38,371 nucleotides of DNA from an uncultured Collinsella sp. (GTDB taxonomy: Bacteria > Actinomycetota > Coriobacteriia > Coriobacteriales > Coriobacteriaceae), in the NCBI GenBank assembly GCA_905197665.1, contig CAJJZP010000021.1, positions 1-38,371 on the forward strand. The letters run 5' to 3'. A model generated the notes under the pieces. The model had not been told where the DNA came from, ran no database searches, and was given only the letters and a program-made list of their open reading frames with translations. Below, piece after piece: positions 33,077-38,371 of this stretch. Every line of letters begins with the position of its first letter. Positions within the stretch are counted from its first letter, which is position 1. The position numbers and the translations under genes are program-made.

Positions 33077-34129
33077 ATGACTGTCGAGAAGAAGGATATC
33101 GATTGGGGTAGCCTCGGCTTTGGCTACATGAAGACCGATTACAGCTACGAGGCTCATTGGAAGGATGGCGAGTGGGACGAGGGTGGCCTGACCACCGACC
33201 ACACCCTGCATGTCTCCGAGTGCGGTGGTATCTTCCACTACTGCCAGGAGGTCTTTGAGGGCCTGAAGGCCTACACCGCCGAGGACGGCAGCATCGTCTG
33301 TTTCCGTCCCGACATGAACGCTGAGCGTATGTACAACTCTGCGCAGCGCCTCGAGATGCCCCCGTTCCCCAAGGACAAGTTTGTCGAGGCCGTCAAGCAG
33401 GTCGTCTCTGCCAATGCCGCATGGGTTCCGCCCTTCGGCTCTGGCGCAACCCTGTATGTGCGTCCGTTTATGATCGGCTCCGGTGACGTAATCGGCGTGG
33501 CTCCCGCTCCTGAGTACACGTTCCGCATTCTCGTGACCCCGGTCGGTCCGTACTTTAAGGGCGGCCTTAAGCCCGTCAAGCTGCGCGTTTCCGAGTACGA
33601 CCGCGCCGCACCGCACGGCACCGGCAACATCAAGGCCGGCCTCAACTACGCCATGTCCCTGAAGCCCACGATGGAGGCTCACCGCGAGGGTTATGCCGAG
33701 AACCTGTATCTCGACTCCGAGTCCCGCACCTATGTCGAGGAGACCGGTGGCGCTAACGTCCTGTTCGTGAAGGAGGATGGCACCCTCGTCGTTCCGCAGT
33801 CGCACACCGACTCCATCCTGCCCTCCATCACCCGCCGTTCGCTCGTTCAGGTTGCTCAGGACCTGGGCATGACCGTCGACCAGCGTCCCGTCGAGTGGGC
33901 CGAGGTCAAGGCCGGCACCTTTGTTGAGTGCGGCCTGTGCGGCACCGCTGCCGTTATCTCCCCGGTCGGCGAGATCGACAACAAGGTCTACGGAGCCGAC
34001 GAGACCGTGACCTTCCCGGCTGGCTACACCGAGATCGGTCCCGTGATGAAGAAGCTCCGCGAGACCCTGACCGGCATCCAATCTGGTGCTGTCGAGGATA
34101 AGCACGACTGGGTTTACACCGTCGCGTAA
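33077..34129 (+). CDS. ilvE: Branched-chain amino-acid aminotransferase
   Basis: This 350-aa PLP enzyme (fold type IV) moves an amino group between glutamate and the keto acids of valine, leucine and isoleucine. ATG 33077 follows AAGGAG. PLP-binding Lys186 is in GNIKAGLNYA; other family stretches are QEVFEGLKAY, LYVRPFMIG, EETGGANVLFV and ECGLCGTAAVISPVG. Length matches the larger bacterial IlvE class. It is a single gene with its own terminator. The roughly 150-base leader (from a possible -10 TACAAT at 32918-32923) shows no T-box motif or branched-chain-rich leader peptide. Confidence 0.95.
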   Translation: MTVEKKDIDWGSLGFGYMKTDYSYEAHWKDGEWDEGGLTTDHTLHVSECGGIFHYCQEVFEGLKAYTAEDGSIVCFRPDMNAERMYNSAQRLEMPPFPKDKFVEAVKQVVSANAAWVPPFGSGATLYVRPFMIGSGDVIGVAPAPEYTFRILVTPVGPYFKGGLKPVKLRVSEYDRAAPHGTGNIKAGLNYAMSLKPTMEAHREGYAENLYLDSESRTYVEETGGANVLFVKEDGTLVVPQSHTDSILPSITRRSLVQVAQDLGMTVDQRPVEWAEVKAGTFVECGLCGTAAVISPVGEIDNKVYGADETVTFPAGYTEIGPVMKKLRETLTGIQSGAVEDKHDWVYTVA

Positions 34130-34159
34130 TTTGCCTTACAGCTCTTGGCGAGCACGTCC

Positions 34160-34284
34160 GGGCAGAGAGCAAGTTCCCTCCCAGCGCGTCCTCGGACATG
34201 CAAGAAGTCCTCGCTGCGCACTTCGTGCGGCGAGGGCTTCTTGCGTCCTGCGGAGTGCGCTGGGAGGGAACTTGCTCTCTGCCC
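34160..34284. repeat. 125-base extended hairpin
   Basis: Outer arms of 28 bp match perfectly (34160-34187 with 34257-34284). After a 12-base internal loop a second stem pairs 34200-34214 with 34230-34244 (one mismatch), then CGCAC/GTGCG closes a TTC loop. It lies just after ilvE, upstream of that gene's terminator. With the two terminators that follow it fills the 34130-34460 interval, which has no gene. Confidence 0.85.
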
Positions 34285-34336
34285 TGCGGCTCGGCGCTGT
34301 CGCGACAGGGGATTACTTGGCTGAATTGAATATGGT

Positions 34337-34362
34337 GCGCGGCCTTTTAGGCCGCGCTTTTT
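34337..34362 (+). terminator. Terminator of ilvE
   Basis: GCGCGGCC (34337-34344) pairs with GGCCGCGC (34350-34357), followed by TTTTTG. Confidence 0.85.
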
Positions 34363-34390
34363 GTTTGGCCGCGCGTTGTGCGTGGATGCG

Positions 34391-34420
34391 AAAAGGGCCC
34401 AAGGTTTGTGCCTTGGGCCC
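34391..34420 (-). terminator. Terminator of lemA
   Basis: GGGCCCAAGG (34395-34404) pairs with CCTTGGGCCC (34411-34420). Read on the minus strand the stem is followed by TTTT. Confidence 0.8.
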
Positions 34421-34460
34421 CAAAGGGTTGATGAACTGGCTTAAGACTCGGCCTTGTTGT

Positions 34461-35012
34461 TTAGAACTTGACGGTCGGTGCCTGGCGGGCAGCTTCGGCG
34501 GCCTCGAAGCCCTGGCGCTCCTTAAACTGGAAGATGCCGGCAAAGATAACGGCCGGGAACGTCTGGATGGCGTTGTTGTAGCTAAGCACGCAGTCGTTGT
34601 AGCTCTGGCGCGCGTAGCTTACCTTGTTCTCGGTGTCTTCGAGCGTGGCTTGGAGCTGCGTAAAGTTGGTGTTCGCCTTAAGATCGGGGTAAGCCTCGGC
34701 CACGGCGAAGAGCTGGCGCAGGGCGCCGGTCAGCACGTTGTCGGCTTCCATCTTGGCTTCGGGCGTGGTAGCGCTCACGGCGGCGTTGCGCGCGTTGACC
34801 ACGGCGGCAAGCGTGTCCTGCTCGTGTTTGGCATAGCCCTTGACGGTCTCGACTAGGTTAGGGATCAGGTCGTTGCGGCGCTGCAGCTGCGTGTCGATGT
34901 TCTGCCAGGCGTTATCAATGCGATTGCGCTTGGTGACCATGTTGTTGTAGATGCCGGCGATGGCGCAGACAATCACAACGACAACAACGATACCGATGAT
35001 GACGGGAATCAT
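34461..35012 (-). CDS. lemA: LemA family protein
   Basis: This 183-aa protein starts at ATG 35012 after GGAGACACC. It has an N-terminal membrane helix (VIIGIVVVVVIVCAIAGIYN) and then a helical-bundle domain with the LemA hallmarks RNRIDNAWQNIDTQLQRRNDLIPNLVETVKGY, YPDLKANTNFTQLQ and ARQSYNDCVLSYNNAIQTFP. The role of the family is unclear. TATACT at 35074-35079 (minus strand) is the likely -10 box. It is alone, divergent from the TetR gene. Confidence 0.93.
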   Translation of the reverse strand: MIPVIIGIVVVVVIVCAIAGIYNNMVTKRNRIDNAWQNIDTQLQRRNDLIPNLVETVKGYAKHEQDTLAAVVNARNAAVSATTPEAKMEADNVLTGALRQLFAVAEAYPDLKANTNFTQLQATLEDTENKVSYARQSYNDCVLSYNNAIQTFPAVIFAGIFQFKERQGFEAAEAARQAPTVKF

Positions 35013-35224
35013 GGTGTCTCCGTTTCGAATGGCCGCGGCGTCTTCCGCCGGCTGCCGTTGGTGTAACGCTACTAGTATACCCGCAACCCTTGGCGATACC
35101 GAACTTTCCGGTAAGCGTTATGTTTCCACCAAGGTGAGGCCGTTCGCCAGGGAGTGGGCGATACAGGTGTAAGATATGCGACAGATTAGTGAACGCTGTC
35201 TTTTCCTTGAGGAGGGCGATACGT

Positions 35225-35809
35225 ATGGACCTTCGCATCAAGAAAACCTATCGGGCCCTGTTCGAGGCCTTTACTGAGCTGCTCGAAGAGCATCGGTTTG
35301 AGGACGTGACGGTTGCCATGCTGTGCGACCGCGCTATGATTCGTCGGACGACGTTCTACAAGCACTTCCGCGACAAAAACGATTACTTTGCCTTCTATAT
35401 CGATGAACTCATGTCGGGTCTGCCGCAAAAGCGGGCCGATGCGGATGGCGCGGAGGGCGCCGAGGACGTGCGCGCGCTTCGCCACGAAGTGTTCGCCGAT
35501 GCCATGGATCTGATTCTGGCGCATGAGCAGCTCATGGATAACATTTTGGCGAGCAGTATGTCGGGCATGCTGACCAGCATGATTTGCGACCGCATCGCGC
35601 GCTCCATACGCGGGCGCGTGATGAGCGCGCTTGACGAGGATGCGCTTGCGCCCGTATCGCTCGAGACAACGTCTGAGTTTGTCGCCGGCGGCATTATTCG
35701 GCTCTTTACCATGTGGTGGGAATCGGGCCACGTGCTGGAGCGCCGATCCGAAATCGCCGACGTGGTCGATGCGCTGTTCGAGCGGACCATGACGCCGGTG
35801 AGTCACTAA
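35225..35809 (+). CDS. TetR/AcrR-family transcriptional regulator
   Basis: This 194-aa protein starts at ATG 35225 after GAGGAGGGCG. The N-terminal helix-turn-helix reads TYRALFEAFTELLEEHRFEDVTVAMLCDRAMIRRTTFYKHFRDKNDYFAFYIDE, with the FYKHF signature; the C-terminal ligand domain resembles the TetR_C_7 type found in the DhaS-like group. The gene ends three bases before the 3' end of the opposing tRNA gene. No obvious target gene adjoins; lemA is divergent. Confidence 0.88.
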   Translation: MDLRIKKTYRALFEAFTELLEEHRFEDVTVAMLCDRAMIRRTTFYKHFRDKNDYFAFYIDELMSGLPQKRADADGAEGAEDVRALRHEVFADAMDLILAHEQLMDNILASSMSGMLTSMICDRIARSIRGRVMSALDEDALAPVSLETTSEFVAGGIIRLFTMWWESGHVLERRSEIADVVDALFERTMTPVSH

Positions 35810-35812
35810 GAG

Positions 35813-35902
35813 TGGCGGAGAGAGGGGGATTCGAACCCCCGGAACGCTCTCGCGCTCAACGGTTTTCAAGACCGCCGCATTCAACCGCTCTGCCATCTCT
35901 CC
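35813..35902 (-). tRNA. tRNA-Ser (anticodon UGA)
   Basis: On the minus strand the sequence folds as a class II tRNA. The acceptor arms are GGAGAGA and TCTCTCC, with discriminator G and encoded CCA. The anticodon loop is CTTGAAA (anticodon TGA), the long variable arm includes GAGCGCGAGAGCG, and the T arm is GGGGGTTCGAATCCCCC. Its place next to tadA and the SRP RNA matches the serS-tRNASer-tadA-ffs-dnaX neighbourhood of many Gram-positive bacteria. Confidence 0.97.
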
Positions 35903-35953
35903 GTGAGTCGTAATGATAGCATCGTTTTGAATTTGCAACAGGGAAGGCGAACG

Positions 35954-37735
35954 ATGACGAGCACCGAAATCGACGAGAAGTTCATGCGCGAGGCGTTGGC
36001 GGAGGCGCGCGCCGCCGCGGCGGTGGGCGAGGTGCCCATTGGCGCTGTGGTGGTGCGCGCGGGTGAGATTGTCGCGCGGGCGCATAATCGTCGTGAGCTC
36101 GATCAGGACCCTTCGGCGCATGCAGAGTTCGCGGCCCTGTGCGCTGCCGCTCGGTCGCTCGGTCGCTGGCGCCTTTCCGACTGTACGGTCTACGTGACGC
36201 TCGAGCCCTGCTGCATGTGTGCGGGGCTTATGGTTAACGCGCGCGTAGGACGCTGCGTGTATGGCGCGGCTGATGCCAAGGCGGGCGCTCTGGGTTCGCT
36301 GTATGACCTGAATGCCGATTCGCGCCTGAATCATCGGTTTAACGTGACCGCCGGCGTGCTGGCAGACGAGTGTCGTGAGGTGTTGAGCAGCTATTTTAGT
36401 AGGCTGCGTGGCACCGATGGTGCTGGCTGCGGTTGTGGGGCCGATCTTGAAGCACACGCCGCTCATGCTGAGGCGCTCGCGTGTGCCGAAGATATCGTCG
36501 TTGAGGCGGTCGATTTTGGTGCCGCGTGTCGCCGGCCCCGCCGTGTGCTGTTGGCGATCGACTCCTTTAAGGGCAGCGTTTCGAGTGCGCAGGCGGAGGT
36601 GGTGGTTGCCGAAGGTGTACGCCGCGTTTGGCCCGATGCCCAAGTGGCCACGTTGCCGCTGGCAGATGGCGGCGAGGGAACGCTCGATGCCGTTGCCGCG
36701 TGCGGCGGTGAGATTGTGACCTGCGAGGCGGCAGGTCCCTTGGGCAAGCGCGTGGCTGCCCGGATGCTGGTGGACGGCGAGCACGAGTCGGCTGTCATTG
36801 AGATGGCCGAAGCCGCGGGCATCGGGTACTCGCCTTGCACGGAGTCGGCGGCGTTGGCGGCCACAACCTATGGCGTGGGCGAGCTCATGCTTCGCGCGGT
36901 TCGCGCGGGCGCAAAGACACTCTATATTGGTCTGGGCGGCAGTGCCACCAACGATGGTGGCGCCGGTATGCTGCAGGCGCTTGGCGCCCGCCTGGTCGAT
37001 AAGTGTGGCTGCAATATCGCGCCGGGGCTCGCGGGCCTTGAACACGTGGCGAGTATCGATTTGGCACCGGCGCTTCGGGCACTGAATGGCGCGCGTGTCG
37101 TGGTGCTTTCCGATGTCGAGAATCCGCTCGTGGGACGTCGCGGGGCACTTGCGGTGTTTGGCGGGCAAAAGGGCCTGCCGACAGACGATGTCGAAACACT
37201 GGGCGGGTACGACGGCTGGATGGTCGGCTACGGTCGCCTGCTCGATACGGCGATTGCCGAGGCTCGGGCTCGGGGATTGCTGCGCGTGCCCGAGGGCGCG
37301 CGGACGTTTGGCTCGGTGCTCGGCGTGCCCGGCGCCGGTGCTGCTGGCGGTCTGGGCGCCGCGCTGCTAGCACTCGGTGCAGAGCTACGCTCGGGCGTGG
37401 AGACGGTGCTCGACCTCGTGGGGTTTGACGAGCGCGTGCGCGATGTCGACCTGGTCATAACGGGCGAGGGCAACATGGATGAGCAGTCTGCCGCCGGCAA
37501 GGCGCCGGTGGGTGTGGCCCGCCGCGCCAAGCGATATGGCAAGCCGGTGGCCGCTGTCGTGGGCGGTCGCGCCGACTATCTGGACGCGGTGTATGGGCAG
37601 GGCATCGACTTGGTGCTTCCGATCTGCCGCAAGCCCATGCCCCTCGACCAGGCGCTCGGTGTGCAAGAGGCCACAACCAACCTCATCTGCGCCGGCGAGG
37701 CAGCTGCCCAAGCCTATGACCTCGCTCGCCCCTAA
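35954..37735 (+). CDS. tadA-glxK: Fusion of tRNA adenosine(34) deaminase (TadA) and glycerate kinase
   Basis: One 593-aa frame from ATG 35954 (after GGGAAGG) encodes two enzymes. Residues 1-153 are a complete TadA: HAE (His56, Glu58), PCCMC (zinc Cys86 and Cys89), and the family regions EVPIGAVVV and NHRFNVTAGVL. TadA makes inosine at position 34 of tRNA-Arg(ACG). A Cys/Ala/His-rich linker (154-196) follows. Residues about 197-590 are a complete GlxK/GarK-type glycerate kinase: LLAIDSFKGSVSSAQA, LADGGEGTLDA, GLGGSATNDGGAGMLQALG, VLSDVENPLVG and DLVITGEGNMDEQSAAGKAP. It phosphorylates glycerate with ATP. There is no stop or internal ribosome site at the junction. The two activities have no known link; translation coupling or a shared promoter may explain it. 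Confidence 0.93.
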   Translation: MTSTEIDEKFMREALAEARAAAAVGEVPIGAVVVRAGEIVARAHNRRELDQDPSAHAEFAALCAAARSLGRWRLSDCTVYVTLEPCCMCAGLMVNARVGRCVYGAADAKAGALGSLYDLNADSRLNHRFNVTAGVLADECREVLSSYFSRLRGTDGAGCGCGADLEAHAAHAEALACAEDIVVEAVDFGAACRRPRRVLLAIDSFKGSVSSAQAEVVVAEGVRRVWPDAQVATLPLADGGEGTLDAVAACGGEIVTCEAAGPLGKRVAARMLVDGEHESAVIEMAEAAGIGYSPCTESAALAATTYGVGELMLRAVRAGAKTLYIGLGGSATNDGGAGMLQALGARLVDKCGCNIAPGLAGLEHVASIDLAPALRALNGARVVVLSDVENPLVGRRGALAVFGGQKGLPTDDVETLGGYDGWMVGYGRLLDTAIAEARARGLLRVPEGARTFGSVLGVPGAGAAGGLGAALLALGAELRSGVETVLDLVGFDERVRDVDLVITGEGNMDEQSAAGKAPVGVARRAKRYGKPVAAVVGGRADYLDAVYGQGIDLVLPICRKPMPLDQALGVQEATTNLICAGEAAAQAYDLARP

Positions 37736-37751
37736 AACCCATCCCCTCGAT

Positions 37752-37820
37752 AAGTTGCGGTGAAATACGGAGTGTTTTTGCCTTTAAGGTGCCAATTCAG
37801 TCCGTATTCCACTGCAACTT
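37752..37820. repeat. Inverted repeat D after tadA-glxK
   Basis: 37752-37771 and 37801-37820 are inverted copies (18 of 20 match), built around AATACGGA/TCCGTATT, with a 29-base loop. A short minus-strand frame over this region lacks a ribosome site and I do not call it a gene. Confidence 0.75.
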
Positions 37821-37883
37821 CGTGAATGGTCATGCGAGGCTGGCTGCCTTGGGCCTTGGGTCGGACCGTCCGCCACGAAATGC

Positions 37884-38018
37884 GGCCATCTACTACGTTT
37901 AACCGAGTATCCTCGATCATCCCGAATTTTGCGAAATTAAAACCGCAGGTAGAAAGCTTGCCGGTTTTCGAAAAAGCCGGCTATGGTTGACCCCTGCGGC
38001 CTAAACGTAGTAGATAGG
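37884..38018. repeat. Nested inverted repeat E
   Basis: ATCTACTACGTTTA (37888-37901) pairs perfectly with TAAACGTAGTAGAT (38002-38015), with GGCC just outside both arms. Inside are CCGCAGG/CCTGCGG and a GCCGG-TTTT/AAAA-GCCGGC hairpin. The folded unit of about 135 bases looks like a small non-autonomous element or structured RNA. Confidence 0.7.
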
Positions 38019-38050
38019 CCCTTTTCGTGGCGCAGCGTCAGACCAGTCTT

Positions 38051-38120
38051 TTTGGGACGGGGCTATTTTGACTACTTGCCGATTCGATTGCCCGAGTAGT
38101 CAAAAAGGCCCCGTCCCAAA
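38051..38120. repeat. Inverted repeat F with GGGACGGGG core
   Basis: 38051-38076 and 38095-38120 are inverted copies (24 of 26 match) around an 18-base loop. The stems contain TTTGGGACGGGGC and TTGACTACT. It ends ten bases before the SRP RNA promoter. Confidence 0.8.
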
Positions 38121-38129
38121 TTAGCTGTC

Positions 38130-38158
38130 TTGCCCCATCGGGCGGGAGCAGGTAAGAT
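38130..38158 (+). promoter_or_regulatory. Promoter of the SRP RNA
   Basis: TTGCCC (38130-38135) and TAAGAT (38153-38158) are 17 bases apart. The start of transcription is expected near 38165. Confidence 0.6.
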
Positions 38159-38174
38159 ATATCGAGCGCCTAGC

Positions 38175-38275
38175 GCGTTCGATGGGTTCGGATGACGACA
38201 TGTTCCGAATCTGGTCAGGTCCGGAAGGAAGCAGCCATAAGGAGCCTCTGTCGGGCATCCGAATCCATCGAGCGC
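38175..38275 (+). ncRNA. ffs: Signal recognition particle RNA (small bacterial type)
   Basis: A terminal stem of 20 bp (38175-38194 with 38256-38275, two G-T pairs) encloses the universally conserved SRP domain, with GGTCAGGTCCGGAAGGAAGC and AGCCATAAGG around the GGAA tetraloop. This is the 4.5S-like RNA that binds Ffh for co-translational membrane targeting. CTTTCTTTTT at 38281-38290 probably ends the transcript. Exact ends are estimates. Confidence 0.95.
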
Positions 38276-38288
38276 ACGGGCTTTCTTT

Positions 38289-38314
38289 TTGCGCGGTTTT
38301 ACCAAACCGCGCAA
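38289..38314. terminator. Hairpin after the SRP RNA
   Basis: A perfect stem TTGCGCGGTTT/AAACCGCGCAA closes a TACC loop directly after the T run of the SRP RNA gene. It may serve as an additional terminator or RNA-end structure. Confidence 0.55.
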
Positions 38315-38368
38315 TGCTCGACGCTGCGCGCCACCCAGAGCGACAATTTGTCATTCAAAAGGCAAGGC

Positions 38369-38371
38369 ATG
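38369..38371 (+). CDS. Probable start codon of the next gene (dnaX expected)
   Basis: The window ends in an ATG preceded by AAAAGGCAAGG, a plausible ribosome site. In many Gram-positive bacteria ffs is directly followed by dnaX, so DNA polymerase III gamma/tau is the expected product. Only the start codon is visible. Confidence 0.35.

Noticed and set aside
35186..37168. A 660-codon open frame on the minus strand, opposite the TetR gene, tRNA and tadA-glxK
   Set aside because: It runs through a tRNA gene and is antisense to two well-supported proteins; it is an artefact of codon bias.
37732..37920. A 62-codon minus-strand frame after tadA-glxK
   Set aside because: It lies within inverted repeats D and E and has no ribosome site or recognisable family, so a coding role is not supported.

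Overview
The window is about 60% GC, densely coded and gut-commensal-like. It most resembles the class Coriobacteriia (Actinomycetota), probably Collinsella or a close relative. This rests on gene content (a second, divergent EF-G; fructose-type PTS with split transketolase; heterodimeric ABC exporter; GTG/TTG starts) and on many hairpin repeats between genes. It is an inference from style, not a database match.

Layout: a 13-bp tandem repeat opens the window (1-120). Next comes a polar amino-acid ABC importer (290-2746) behind a clear promoter overlapped by a long inverted repeat. A divergent EF-G-like protein (3053-5128) converges on a secreted nuclease (minus). A LacI repressor (minus, 6352-7362) faces a six-gene sugar operon (7778-13720): PTS EIIBC, a GatZ/KbaZ-family protein, a small transaldolase, transketolase N and C halves, and PTS EIIA. 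The set suggests uptake of a ketohexose as a phosphate ester, conversion to fructose-6-phosphate, and entry into the non-oxidative pentose phosphate pathway. No sugar kinase and no GatY-type aldolase accompany it.

13802-15936 looks like an inserted module: an AlbA_2/ATPase-like/winged-helix regulator preceded by about ten copies of TTAGAGAGA in both orientations, bounded by two identical 44-bp repeats. Then follow an orphan LarE-like sulfur transferase (minus), a HAD phosphatase/mutase, a second LacI repressor (minus), a 477-bp intergenic stretch with four repeat hairpins, glmS, a GntR/FCD regulator (minus) divergent from a YeiH-type membrane protein, and a regulator resembling NtrC proteins but lacking their ATPase and sigma-54 contacts. 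After a one-TM hypothetical protein, a nitroreductase (minus) and a 96-aa protein come a MarR repressor with a two-gene ABC exporter, cysE (minus), a DedA membrane protein, a branched-chain aminotransferase, lemA (minus) and a TetR regulator.

The right end holds the old bacterial neighbourhood tRNA-Ser(UGA) - tadA - SRP RNA - (dnaX expected just outside). Here tadA is fused in frame to a complete glycerate kinase. Between tadA-glxK and the SRP RNA are three more hairpin repeats.

The strongest candidates for something undescribed are the TadA-glycerate kinase fusion, the PTS/GatZ/transaldolase/split-transketolase pathway, the AlbA_2 module with its operator array and flanking repeats, and a family of intergenic hairpins with different stems that share a GGGACRG-type core.
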